This document shows positions 43,437 through 51,946 of a stretch of DNA of 64,000 bases, one piece after another (the stretch's first letter is position 1; every line of letters begins with the position of its first letter). The position numbers and the translations under genes are program-made. The DNA is from a virus. The stretch covers positions 311,669 to 375,668 of the IMG/VR virus record IMGVR_UViG_3300017917_001342. The stretch is one strand, 5' to 3'. The notes beneath the pieces are model-generated. The model was not told where the DNA came from. It searched no databases and was given only the letters and a program-made list of their open reading frames with translations.

Positions 43437-46007
43437 TTAATTCATTACATCTTGACGCTTGACAGTACTAAGTGGACTGCGACTACCGTCATCTACAGGT
43501 GTTTCATCAACAAACGGATCTTTGTCAAATTCATCACGATTGTTAGCAGTTAGTGGACTATCAAATCCTGCATTACTTGGTTCTAAATCAGCTTCTGCTA
43601 AAACTTGTGAATATTCTTTACTGTAATTTTTGAATATAGAAATTGCACGTTCTGCCATTAGCGTATTGTCGCCGATTTTACCAAAGCGTTGATTCAAGTG
43701 TGGGCCGTCCCATACATATTCTTCAGTATCTAAAGGTTCACCTTCGCTGCTGTTTTCTTTGTTACCATAGTCGTGATCAGCATTTTCAAGTGCCATTCCA
43801 CACTGGCATTCACCTTCTGGTGCACCGCATCCGCAATCACTGCCATGATGATCACATGTGCAGGCATCTACAGGTCTGCCGCATCCGTCACAAATGTCAA
43901 TACGTTTTACACTGATTTGATCACCAATTCCGGCATTGCGTAGCATAGCAGCAAGTCTATCAACATCTTCGTCAGTTGCACTAATACTCAACGATTTAGT
44001 TACACGACCGTCTCTAACATCCATGTTACTGTTAACAGTAACACTTTCTTCAAAATGATTCACATCGGTGCCACCTGTTACAACCATGCCCCATTCTTCT
44101 GGGCCATTATTAGTAGCACCAAGAGGTGTAAAAGGTGCTCCCACTAAAGGTGCATCTTCACTCACTTCGTCGCTAACACCGTATTTGTGCATTAGATCTT
44201 CTATACTCATATCAGTTGACATGTCATCAACTTTTGCAGTATCTTCTATGTCTTGTATGTCATCAGCATTTTTAAGGCCTGCTAATTCCATTATACGGTC
44301 AACCGATTCTCCCATAACACCTTGTGCTATTGCAGCAAGAGCTAGCTGAGCTTCCTCTGAATTATTTTTGTTGTACTGAACTGGATCAGCTTTCATTATA
44401 CCACGTATTCTAGCTCTAGTTGCTTTATCAGCCAGACCCGAATCACTACCAACATAACGAGTTCTACCATCAGCACCAACGAACTGATACCATTCTTCGT
44501 CGTTATATTCAACTGACAGTCCTGTAGGTTTACCTATGTTAGCCGGGACACCTGGTAGTTTACCAGTACTTGCTGCACCCATGCGTGTATCACCGCCGGC
44601 TACTGCACCTGTTCCTGCTGCTGCGCCAGTACTTGCTGCACCTGTTCCTGCTGCTGTAGCAGGCTTAGCACCAGTTTGTCCCGGCTTATTTGCAACTAGT
44701 TTCTTACCAGCTGGAGTATCTACATAACTGTATCCCAATGGTGCATTGCCACGTTCTGCTGCCATTGCATCCATTGTGGCTTTTGTTTTAGCTACTCTAG
44801 CAGCATAACTATCAGTTGCAGCAGGAGTTGCTGCGTTTGCTGCTACTAGTTTCTTACCAGCAGGTGTATCTATGTATTTGTAACCAGCAGGTGCTGCACC
44901 AGTTGCTGCGGTAGCAGCAGTTGCACCTGGTACACCGTATCTACCATCAAGCGATTTAGGTAGAACTGCCGGTGATTCTCGACCAGTGTTTGATTTAGGA
45001 ACTGCACCAGGTACACCATATGTACCGCCAATTGACCTAGGCAATACAGATGGATCTTCTAAACCAGTTTTAGGTTTAGCATTTCTTGCTCGAATATTGT
45101 TTGCAGCTCTAAGAACTCTCTTACCTACTTCGGTAGGCGAAGTAGCCGCTGGAACATCAATTCTATCCAGCCATTCATTACCAAATCCCATTGGATCTGC
45201 TTCGTTTATAGACTCGTTAGTTTCCCAGCCACCGCCAACTCGTTTTAGTTTCGGACTATTCCATGCTAGTCCTTTTTCACCTTTGACGTTAGTCTGATAA
45301 GGTTTACCTCTCCACATAAAGACTCCGCCACCACCGCCTGCTGCTTTTCTTGCAGCAGCAAATGCTTTACCAAACGACAAATTGTCATAGCTTTGCGGAC
45401 TTTGCGGAGACGCAGTTGCAGGTTTGTTAGTAGTTGTCTTAGTTGGTACAACTGCACCAGTCATACTTCCAGATGATGCTGTTACAGGCGAAGTTGCAGT
45501 TTTTGGTCTATAAGTCGGATCACTTGTTACACCGCCACTTGTGTCTGGTGGTAATTTACCAGTGCTTGCTGCACCCATACGGGTATCACCGCCGGCGATT
45601 GCACCAGACGAAGTTTTAGAAGCAGCAGGCATACCTGTCGGAGTCGGCGCAGGGCGTGCACCGCCAATTTGCCAACCAGTAGATGCTTGCGCTGTTGGGA
45701 ATTGACCAGATTCTGGTTCAGTACCTTGATAATTTGTATCGTCTGTCCATTCATTGCCAAATCCCATCGGGTCGCCTTCGTCCATCTGCCCGGAATTCTT
45801 TAGCATACCTTTTAGAGTATCTATATCGCCCTCTTCCATTGGAACAGTTGGGCATTCTTTAAGACCATGTACAGGGCAAGATTCGCCTTCTGCGGTCATA
45901 GAACATGTGCTGCCTTCAGTTGTAGCTTCTTCTTCTGCTACGTAATTTTTTGTAACGCCAAGGCTTTCTATAGCCCTGAGCTTTCCTATCATGCTATGGA
46001 AATCCAT
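43437..46007 (-). CDS. Large repetitive head/core-type protein with Cys cluster (856 aa)
   Basis: 856 residues, strongly Ala/Thr/Pro/Gly-rich and repetitive: DPMGFGNEW twice, GDTRMGAASTGKLP twice, GYxYxDTPAGKKLVA twice, and SxVLPRSIGGTYGVPGA-type units in tandem. RIMELAGL sits near residue 590, a motif shared with two other head-type proteins. Near 715-745 there is a cysteine cluster (CDGCG, CTC, CGCG, CQC), and a smaller one near 33-52, both suggesting zinc. No enzyme motif. Driven with the gp16/gp4 unit; likely an internal or core protein. Composition differs sharply from neighbours. Confidence 0.6.
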   Translation of the reverse strand: MDFHSMIGKLRAIESLGVTKNYVAEEEATTEGSTCSMTAEGESCPVHGLKECPTVPMEEGDIDTLKGMLKNSGQMDEGDPMGFGNEWTDDTNYQGTEPESGQFPTAQASTGWQIGGARPAPTPTGMPAASKTSSGAIAGGDTRMGAASTGKLPPDTSGGVTSDPTYRPKTATSPVTASSGSMTGAVVPTKTTTNKPATASPQSPQSYDNLSFGKAFAAARKAAGGGGGVFMWRGKPYQTNVKGEKGLAWNSPKLKRVGGGWETNESINEADPMGFGNEWLDRIDVPAATSPTEVGKRVLRAANNIRARNAKPKTGLEDPSVLPRSIGGTYGVPGAVPKSNTGRESPAVLPKSLDGRYGVPGATAATAATGAAPAGYKYIDTPAGKKLVAANAATPAATDSYAARVAKTKATMDAMAAERGNAPLGYSYVDTPAGKKLVANKPGQTGAKPATAAGTGAASTGAAAGTGAVAGGDTRMGAASTGKLPGVPANIGKPTGLSVEYNDEEWYQFVGADGRTRYVGSDSGLADKATRARIRGIMKADPVQYNKNNSEEAQLALAAIAQGVMGESVDRIMELAGLKNADDIQDIEDTAKVDDMSTDMSIEDLMHKYGVSDEVSEDAPLVGAPFTPLGATNNGPEEWGMVVTGGTDVNHFEESVTVNSNMDVRDGRVTKSLSISATDEDVDRLAAMLRNAGIGDQISVKRIDICDGCGRPVDACTCDHHGSDCGCGAPEGECQCGMALENADHDYGNKENSSEGEPLDTEEYVWDGPHLNQRFGKIGDNTLMAERAISIFKNYSKEYSQVLAEADLEPSNAGFDSPLTANNRDEFDKDPFVDETPVDDGSRSPLSTVKRQDVMN

Positions 46008-46011
46008 TGGT

Positions 46012-46827
46012 TTATCCCTTCTTTATGAATTCTGGTTTGTTAGGTGCTTTGGGTGCTGCAAGATTTACTCTGTTTCCGTCTGCATCTTTGTAAAACTTGT
46101 AAAGATGTGCTGCACCATCATCAAAATTGCCCTCTGGGCCTAAACCACTGCGAGGTGTTGGAGGTTGTGTATTATTAGAGGCTTTTGATACTGGTTTAGG
46201 TGTATCATATCTTGCATTAAAATCGGCTGTATCTTGTGTTGGTTCTGCAGATTTAACCTTGCTCATATCAAGCCAACTAAACAACGGAGTAGGAGCATTG
46301 TACTCGTCGCTAGGGCGATGTTGTTTTACAGATGCAAGATAATCTAAAAAGCGTTTGTTGTATGCATCACCGAATATATCTGTTGTAACAGGCTGTTCAA
46401 CATCTTGGTATAAACGGTCAGTGCTTAATCTGGCAGCAGGTGTTAACCCTTTGTCAAATGCTGCAATTTTGAAACCTTTTTCGATCATGCCGCGATCAGC
46501 GTTGGTTTCGACAGGTTCGGTTGCAGTACGCACAACTATTAATTTTTCAGCAACATTTAAGACTTCTCTCAAGCCTTCCATTGTTACATAACTGCTGAGA
46601 GGCTGGCCTGTTACAAAATTAATTTGGTGTACTATATGGTTTGGTATGTCAATAAAATCTAGATTGTCACCTGTAATTTTTTGAGGTGCAGTAATATCTA
46701 GCAGATTAAATTGCTGCAAATAACTAGCTATAGCAGCACATTGCTCATCAGTTGGTTCTACAACTAATTTTATTACATAGCCGTATTCTCTAGCGTTTTC
46801 TGCCAGATATTGCTTAAATGACTTCAT
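46012..46827 (-). CDS. Possible internal head protein with capsid-targeting-like leader (271 aa)
   Basis: 271 residues. Begins MKSFKQYLAE-N, very close to the T4 internal-protein leader MKTYQEFIAE, cut by the prohead protease after xxE. The rest: a beta domain (YVIKLVVEPTDEQCAAI), a helical middle and a Pro/Asn-rich end. No enzyme family recognised. A GCTAAATA late-type site lies just upstream and a GGAG site precedes the ATG. If packaged, the mature protein would start at residue 11 and be delivered with the DNA. Confidence 0.6.
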   Translation of the reverse strand: MKSFKQYLAENAREYGYVIKLVVEPTDEQCAAIASYLQQFNLLDITAPQKITGDNLDFIDIPNHIVHQINFVTGQPLSSYVTMEGLREVLNVAEKLIVVRTATEPVETNADRGMIEKGFKIAAFDKGLTPAARLSTDRLYQDVEQPVTTDIFGDAYNKRFLDYLASVKQHRPSDEYNAPTPLFSWLDMSKVKSAEPTQDTADFNARYDTPKPVSKASNNTQPPTPRSGLGPEGNFDDGAAHLYKFYKDADGNRVNLAAPKAPNKPEFIKKG

Positions 46828-46851
46828 GATACAAAATGCTCCAATGTGACA

Positions 46852-47358
46852 TTATTTAGCAGGGTTTTGCAATTCACCGAGCTGTTTAAGCAGTTCGTTA
46901 CGATCCAGCATAGTAGCTTTGCCTTCTACTGTATCTGTAGTGGTTGGTTTATATGATCTGTCCATCTTTAATTTGTCTAATTGAAGCTTTAACATTTTGA
47001 GTTTTTTATCAACTTTACTGTTTTTAGCATCAACAGCAATTTTTAACATTTGGCTACTACTGCTGAATATTTCACCTGCGTGTCGTATTTCAACGTTCAT
47101 ACCAAGGTCTTGAAGATCTTTGTGTGCTTGAATAGCAAGTTCTGCTAATTCATCCATTTCTTCATCGTGTACATCACGACCTCTGGCTTCACTTAATTGT
47201 TTATCAATTTGATCAGCTAGTTCTAATGCAGCACGAATTTCTGTTTCTGGTAAATTTGTTTGTTCGTCAGCAACAGTATCATCATCGTCAAATGCATCAG
47301 TATCATCTATACTGTCTAATTCAAATGTACTTTCTAAAGTTCTAAACCTTTTGCTCAT
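46852..47358 (-). CDS. 16: Terminase small subunit gp16-like (168 aa)
   Basis: 168 residues, like T4 gp16 (164). Acidic N-terminus (SIDDTDAFDDDDTV) and a long helical core with MDELAELAIQAHKDLQDLGMNVE and KVDKKLKMLKLQLDKLK, matching gp16-type proteins of T4-like marine phages. It binds DNA and stimulates the gp17 packaging motor. Starts overlapping the gp4 stop by 4 bases. Confidence 0.75.
   Translation of the reverse strand: MSKRFRTLESTFELDSIDDTDAFDDDDTVADEQTNLPETEIRAALELADQIDKQLSEARGRDVHDEEMDELAELAIQAHKDLQDLGMNVEIRHAGEIFSSSSQMLKIAVDAKNSKVDKKLKMLKLQLDKLKMDRSYKPTTTDTVEGKATMLDRNELLKQLGELQNPAK
46853..46860 (-). promoter_or_regulatory. Possible late promoter, GCTAAATA variant
   Basis: GCTAAATAAT at the end of gp16, where it also encodes Ala-Lys-stop, so the match may be coincidental. 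It is well placed for the 271-residue gene. Confidence 0.35.
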
Positions 47359-47798
47359 TTTCGCCTCGTGGTTGGTTTAGTAATATAAATGTCGTTTTCA
47401 GTGAGAACTCTGAATGTCATGCCGTTCTTTTTGCACCATGCCATTGCAGCCGCCCACTTCGCACTATTAATTAGCAATACTGCCTTGTCTCTTTTACTTT
47501 TTGCGTTTTCTAAAATAGCTTCTTTAGTTGGTTTTACTTCTACTATTTCTGCTCGGCGTTGACCATTCTTGTCTTGATACAGTACCATAAAGTCTGGTAT
47601 ATAACGACGCTGCTCACCAGTTAACGGATTTATATACGGTATGCTTATGCTTTCGCTTGCCCATTGCAACACACTTGGATGGCTGTCAAGGAAATTCATC
47701 ACAGTTAATTCCCAACTAGATCTAAATGTAGGCTGTGCATTACCTATTAGTTTTTGTGGATTCTTTGGTACAAATATACCTTGACTGTATTTGGCCAT
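47355..47798 (-). CDS. 4: Head completion protein gp4-like (nuclease fold)
   Basis: 147 residues, T4 gp4 size. The segments NPQKLIGNAQPTFRSSWE, SISIPYINPL, RRYIPDFMVLYQD and IVEVKPTK follow gp4 and the TnsA-like nuclease fold (E, D and ExK). It is needed to finish filled heads in T4. Ribosome site AGGTAG. It is next to gp16, in the same late unit as the tube-type proteins. Confidence 0.85.
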   Translation of the reverse strand: MAKYSQGIFVPKNPQKLIGNAQPTFRSSWELTVMNFLDSHPSVLQWASESISIPYINPLTGEQRRYIPDFMVLYQDKNGQRRAEIVEVKPTKEAILENAKSKRDKAVLLINSAKWAAAMAWCKKNGMTFRVLTENDIYITKPTTRRK

Positions 47799-47799
47799 A

Positions 47800-48276
47800 T
47801 TATCTACCTATTGCTGCTGCTATTGTGGGACCAAGAGTTGGGTTGTTACTCCAATTCGGTGTTAGGTTTAGACCAACATATCCAATTTGACTACTGGGAT
47901 CTCGTATACTGTTAATGGTATATAAGAAGTCGTTTAATAGTACACCTTGTTTAAACAGGTTTTGTACTGGCTGCCCTGTTTGTGTTGCATAATATGTTGC
48001 TAGGTTTGCTAACACTTCGATTAGATCGTCCGGTACACCTTGCCCGCCAAACAAACCCTTTGCTAAATTATAGGTCTGTGCTTGCATACCTGTTACGTAT
48101 ACAGCAGGTGCTTGCGATAAACCATAATTTGTTGCATCACTTGCAGATGAAACAGGATTTCCACTACCATCGGCAAATTGCCAATTACCGTTTCTATTAA
48201 CAACTTGTAACTGACCGCTGTTTAATGCAAGTTGCTTTCGTATGTTGTTTAATATTACATCTTTGTTAAGAGCCAT
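47800..48276 (-). CDS. Unknown virion/tail-type protein (158 aa)
   Basis: 158 residues, beta/Asn-Gly-Tyr-rich, no enzyme motifs. The C-terminus (LNLTPNWSNNPTLGPTIAAAIG) looks like an extended structural tail. It shares a base with the tube-like gene upstream and ends one base before gp4. In T4 gp4 lies beside gp53; this protein does not show gp53 sequence, so only a structural role by context can be proposed. Confidence 0.65.
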   Translation of the reverse strand: MALNKDVILNNIRKQLALNSGQLQVVNRNGNWQFADGSGNPVSSASDATNYGLSQAPAVYVTGMQAQTYNLAKGLFGGQGVPDDLIEVLANLATYYATQTGQPVQNLFKQGVLLNDFLYTINSIRDPSSQIGYVGLNLTPNWSNNPTLGPTIAAAIGR

Positions 48277-49553
48277 TAGTAGGTACCTCTTGGATTATAC
48301 GGATAACCGCTGCCACCACTGTTATTGTTCAATGCATTTTTTGCAGAAGGTGGTTGCAACCCGCCAGTACCAAAATTGTAATTTCCGTAGGTACTAAGAG
48401 TACTGTTAGATGGATTCAACGCTACAGAAAATGTTGTTAAGAACGGTGCAGCAATCGCAGATGTTGCTGCTGGTAACGATCCAAACGGTAATCCAGACAA
48501 CACAGCACCAGCTATAGTGCTAGCAATAGTGTTATTGCTGTAGGTTCTTGATACAGGTGCAGTTGTATAATAGACGTTATCAAATGCATTTGTTGCATTG
48601 GTATATGTTATAGCACCCGGTGTGCCAGATGTTATACCCATACCAGATTTTGGATTAGTTGTTTTAGTAAATGCGTTGTAACTGACCTTAGATAATCCAA
48701 AGTTGGCAACTGCGGCAGCGGCTGTGCCTATAATACTAGCTTCTGGCTGGTTTGAATTGGCAATATACTGACTAATCATAGTATCAGCTACATTTGCCAA
48801 TGCATCGCGTATTACGCCTGCTACACTAACATCGGGTTCTACTGCTGGCGGGCCAAGATCAAATCCAAATTGCGCTGCTAACGACGGAGTAATATTTTGA
48901 CTAGGATCGTAATTAACTGTCTCATATGTAACCTGCATACCTATGTCAGTTAATTGTTCCCCATCGCTTTGATATGAGTTAAAGTTTACGTTTGTTATTC
49001 TAGGATTTAGATAACTGAATCGTGTGTACTTTAATCCAAATATTGCATAGACTTCTAGTCTGGTAAAAAAGTTTATTTCTTCAGTGAGAGGTCTTAATCC
49101 CCAGCCAGTGCCATCACTGAATGTAGGCGACACTGGACTCTGATTCATTGTCAACGCAGACTTTTGTCTAGCATCACCAAAATAGTAAGTAAAATACTGT
49201 CGCCACATGTCAAGTGGCTTGTTGTCTACTGTGTCCCATATAGTTAAGTTTACTGGTTTATAATCAATGTTGGTATAGACAGGTCTGTGGCGATTGTATT
49301 GATTAAGAGTTTTAACCTTTAAATCGACGTTGGGTTTGTCAACTTTTTTGATTTTAAAACTTATACCGTTTACGCCGCCAAGTTCTCGCAACCATGGATA
49401 TATTGCAGCAGCTTGGCTATTAACAACAAAGTTTGCATAATACATCCACTGGTAACGTGGAACTGCATACATGTATTGTCCAGGACTCTGTGCCCCAAAC
49501 ATCCATGCAGCATATTGCTTGTTTCTAAATGATGTAATCTGTGCTATAGCCAT
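48276..49553 (-). CDS. Tail tube/tube-initiator-like protein (425 aa)
   Basis: 425 residues. The first 150 residues (FKIKKVDKPNVDLKV, LNQYNRHRPVYTN, YKPVNLTIWDT, WRQYFTYYFGD) have the beta pattern of tail-tube or tube-cap domains (T4 gp19/gp48/gp54 group). The C-terminal half is Ala/Ser/Thr-rich and unlike anything known to me. The mRNA should be exactly leaderless: TATAAATA ends 5 bases before the ATG and no ribosome site is present. Probably a baseplate or tube initiator. Confidence 0.65.
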   Translation of the reverse strand: MAIAQITSFRNKQYAAWMFGAQSPGQYMYAVPRYQWMYYANFVVNSQAAAIYPWLRELGGVNGISFKIKKVDKPNVDLKVKTLNQYNRHRPVYTNIDYKPVNLTIWDTVDNKPLDMWRQYFTYYFGDARQKSALTMNQSPVSPTFSDGTGWGLRPLTEEINFFTRLEVYAIFGLKYTRFSYLNPRITNVNFNSYQSDGEQLTDIGMQVTYETVNYDPSQNITPSLAAQFGFDLGPPAVEPDVSVAGVIRDALANVADTMISQYIANSNQPEASIIGTAAAAVANFGLSKVSYNAFTKTTNPKSGMGITSGTPGAITYTNATNAFDNVYYTTAPVSRTYSNNTIASTIAGAVLSGLPFGSLPAATSAIAAPFLTTFSVALNPSNSTLSTYGNYNFGTGGLQPPSAKNALNNNSGGSGYPYNPRGTY

Positions 49554-49558
49554 GAAAA

Positions 49559-49566
49559 TATTTATA
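49559..49566 (-). promoter_or_regulatory. T4-type late promoter (TATAAATA), leaderless
   Basis: Exact consensus 5 bases before the ATG of the tube-like gene. By the T4 rule the transcript begins on the A of that ATG. Confidence 0.8.
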
Positions 49567-49571
49567 CCAAT

Positions 49572-49600
49572 AAAAAAGCTGCCGTAATGGCAGCTTTTTT
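49572..49600 (-). terminator. Strong terminator after tail-tube gene
   Basis: A 12-bp stem AAAAAAGCTGCC / GGCAGCTTTTTT, 5-base loop. It separates the tube-type gene from the next late unit. Confidence 0.85.
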
Positions 49601-49625
49601 TGATTCTGAGTTGTATCGGTAATTA

Positions 49626-50222
49626 TTAACCGACTTGTATACCAACACCAGTGATAGGTGCAACCTGTGGCATGATAGTATTGTCTTGTGTAGCGTTGTC
49701 GTAACGTATTGTCATAGTAATCATTACCTGATCACTACTTTCATAACTGAAACTATCGTAACCTACTTTTTCTAGATAGCAACCTTCTAGATACCAATTT
49801 TCTAATACACCACTGTTACTACCATCCAGTGTTTCAATCTGTGTAGTGAACTTGTAGTTAATACCTGCTAATGCACTGGTTTGGTCGAAGTGGTTCATTT
49901 GCTTTTGCAACTGTGTTGCAACCAATCTACTTGCACTGCTATTAACATCGTCACGAACTTTGAGTTCAATTGTATCCCATTCCGGTTTACTTGGTAGATA
50001 CATTACGTTGTTATAGCTGTGTACTTTTGTTGCAGATGTTGAAATAGATGGTCTACCGCATTCTGCAACTTGCCGTGTCATTTCAATGGCTGCACCAGTA
50101 GGGCCAAAGTTTTGCATACTAATTCTAAAGCGATATTTCAGCTTAGGCATCAATATGCCAAGACCGCTAGTGCCCGGTACAATTGGTACGCCAAACTTGC
50201 TCAGTGTGGGCTGGAACGCCAT
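49626..50222 (-). CDS. Tail tube protein, gp19-like (198 aa)
   Basis: 198 residues. YRFRISMQNFG, NNVMYLPSKPEWDTIELKVRDD and WYLEGCYLEKVGYDSFSYESSDQVMITMTIRYDNA follow the beta barrel of tail-tube proteins of marine T4-like phages. It is a separate late unit with TATAAATA, AAGGAGA site and its own terminator, as expected for a protein needed in many copies. Whether it is gp19 or a paralogue (gp48/gp54 group) cannot be decided here. Gene symbol left open. Confidence 0.75.
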   Translation of the reverse strand: MAFQPTLSKFGVPIVPGTSGLGILMPKLKYRFRISMQNFGPTGAAIEMTRQVAECGRPSISTSATKVHSYNNVMYLPSKPEWDTIELKVRDDVNSSASRLVATQLQKQMNHFDQTSALAGINYKFTTQIETLDGSNSGVLENWYLEGCYLEKVGYDSFSYESSDQVMITMTIRYDNATQDNTIMPQVAPITGVGIQVG

Positions 50223-50247
50223 GTTAGTGTCTCCTTGTTTGCAATAT

Positions 50248-50255
50248 TATTTATA
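50248..50255 (-). promoter_or_regulatory. T4-type late promoter (TATAAATA)
   Basis: Exact consensus on the minus strand, 25 bases before the tail-tube ATG, with a normal AAGGAGA leader. Back to back with the sigma70 promoter at 50287-50315. Confidence 0.8.
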
Positions 50256-50286
50256 TCAACCGGTGAGGTATAATTTTCTATGCAAA

Positions 50287-50315
50287 TTGATAGTCTATCA
50301 AAGATAGACTATAAT
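50287..50315 (+). promoter_or_regulatory. Near-perfect sigma70 promoter for accessory operon
   Basis: -35 TTGATA (50287-50292), 17-base spacer, -10 TATAAT (50310-50315). Predicted start near 50322. A 10-bp inverted repeat lies in the spacer. Confidence 0.85.
50290..50312. repeat. Inverted repeat inside promoter, possible operator
   Basis: Perfect 10-bp arms ATAGTCTATC (50290-50299) and GATAGACTAT (50303-50312) around AAA. It overlaps both promoter hexamers, as a repressor site would. Confidence 0.7.
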
Positions 50316-50333
50316 TAAAATATGGAGTCTAAT

Positions 50334-51089
50334 ATGCAAATCAAAAGAATACCCGACAGTTGGTTACTGTTTATATTTCAAGTCATTGCTCATGTAGGGT
50401 TGGTGTTACTTGTTGTTTATGGCGATTGGTATCATTGGCTTATGAGTTTTTCAGTTTACTTTGTAACAGGTTGTTTTGGTATGACAATGACATACCACAG
50501 ACTGTTAAGTCATAAAAGTTGGAATGCACCAAGTTGGTTTGAAAAATTTGGAACACTTTGTGGCACCTATGGATTAGTAGGCAGCAGTATAGGTTGGGTT
50601 GCAATTCACCGTGAGCATCACCATCACACAGATAAAGAGCAAGACCCACATAGTCCAAAACACAAAGGTTTTGCATCAGTACAATGGTTAAGCATGTTCG
50701 AAAAACCAAACCCAAAATATGCATTGCATTTAATTAAATCACCATTTCATTTGAATTTACACAAATACTATTTTGTTATTCACGCTGCTATATTTGTAGT
50801 ATTGGCATTGATAAACCCAATGCTGTTGTTATCGCTATATTTGGCGCCTGCTGCAATATTATGGAACGCAGGTTCATTAATAAACACACTTACACATATG
50901 GTTGGATATAGAAATTACGAAACAAGAGATGATAGTACTAACATATTATTCTTAGGGTATTTAATGTGGGGTGAAGGCTGGCATAATAACCACCACAATC
51001 AACCAACCAATTCAACATTTGGGGAAAAATGGTGGGAATTTGACATGGGCGACAAATTTATAAAACTGATTGGGAAATCAAACACATGA
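50334..51089 (+). CDS. Fatty-acid desaturase (acyl-CoA/ACP desaturase type)
   Basis: 251 residues from the ATG at 50334, chosen for the GGAG 6 bases before it (an ATG at 50322 sits on the predicted transcript start). It is an integral membrane protein with two long hydrophobic segments (about 10-50 and 140-180) and the three di-iron histidine boxes: HRLLSH (55-60), HREHH (92-96) and HNNHH near 215. It inserts a double bond in acyl chains. It leads a plus-strand operon with sugar and hydroxylase genes, so its fatty product may be part of a lipid or glycolipid modification. Confidence 0.9.
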   Translation: MQIKRIPDSWLLFIFQVIAHVGLVLLVVYGDWYHWLMSFSVYFVTGCFGMTMTYHRLLSHKSWNAPSWFEKFGTLCGTYGLVGSSIGWVAIHREHHHHTDKEQDPHSPKHKGFASVQWLSMFEKPNPKYALHLIKSPFHLNLHKYYFVIHAAIFVVLALINPMLLLSLYLAPAAILWNAGSLINTLTHMVGYRNYETRDDSTNILFLGYLMWGEGWHNNHHNQPTNSTFGEKWWEFDMGDKFIKLIGKSNT

Positions 51090-51946
51090 AAATACTAGTA
51101 ACAGGAAGTGACGGTTTTATAGGAAAACATTATTGCTCTCATGCAGAGCGCGATTCAACTGTGCTAAAAGCTGACAAACAATCTGGTATAGATATATCTA
51201 AAGACCGATCTATTTTTGACAGATTTGGCAAATGCGATGTTGTTTTGCATTTAGCTGCAACCAATGGAACCAAACTGTTCTACGAAACGCCTGCCGACAT
51301 AACCATTAATGACACACAAGCTACATTGAATTTAGTTGATTACTATAGAACAACCAATACTAAAATAGTGTTTAGTAGCAGTTGCGAAATTGTCAATGGT
51401 GCAGTCGATAGCGGATTATCAGCTGTGCCAACCAATGAAAACACTCCAATAGTGTTCAACAACATTGCCAATCCACGATGGAGTTACAGTCTACCAAAGG
51501 CATTAGGTGAAAATCTAATAATTAACTCCGGTGCACCTTGGCTAATAATCAGGTACTTTAATGTCTACGGTCCAGGTCAGCGATATCACTTCCTTGACGA
51601 ATTCATTTCAAGAGTTGCAGCAGGCGAATATTATATAAAAGGCAACGATTATAGAAGCTTCTGTTATGTAGATGATGCTGTTGATATGACACATACCCTG
51701 ATAAAACATCACCAAGGTTGCATTGTAAATATAGGTAAGCCAGAGATGGTATTAATCAGTGATGTTGCTAGACTAATAATGGATTTAATGGGAGTAGATC
51801 CAGAGAAACTGAAAATACTACCAGGTGCAGTGGGCAGTGTATCTAAAAGATGTCCCGATACTACTCTGGTTAAAGAATTAACAGGGTTTACTCAATACAC
51901 TGATTTGAAATCAGGTCTTAGAAAAACCATAGAAAGTTTATTATGA
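51086..51946 (+). CDS. NAD-dependent sugar epimerase/dehydratase (extended SDR)
   Basis: 286 residues. Rossmann motif TGSDGFIG (6-13), SSSCEIV and the catalytic YxxxK (Y134, K138). Members act on nucleotide sugars as epimerases or dehydratases. The ATG overlaps the desaturase stop by 4 bases. The substrate cannot be read; the later short UDP-sugar dehydrogenase and sugar cupin in the operon suggest a sugar pathway. Confidence 0.88.
   Translation: MKILVTGSDGFIGKHYCSHAERDSTVLKADKQSGIDISKDRSIFDRFGKCDVVLHLAATNGTKLFYETPADITINDTQATLNLVDYYRTTNTKIVFSSSCEIVNGAVDSGLSAVPTNENTPIVFNNIANPRWSYSLPKALGENLIINSGAPWLIIRYFNVYGPGQRYHFLDEFISRVAAGEYYIKGNDYRSFCYVDDAVDMTHTLIKHHQGCIVNIGKPEMVLISDVARLIMDLMGVDPEKLKILPGAVGSVSKRCPDTTLVKELTGFTQYTDLKSGLRKTIESLL

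Noticed and set aside
50322-50333. ATG at 50322 as the start of the desaturase
   Set aside because: It coincides with the predicted transcript start and has no ribosome site, while the ATG at 50334 has GGAG 6 bases before it. A leaderless start at 50322 cannot be fully excluded.
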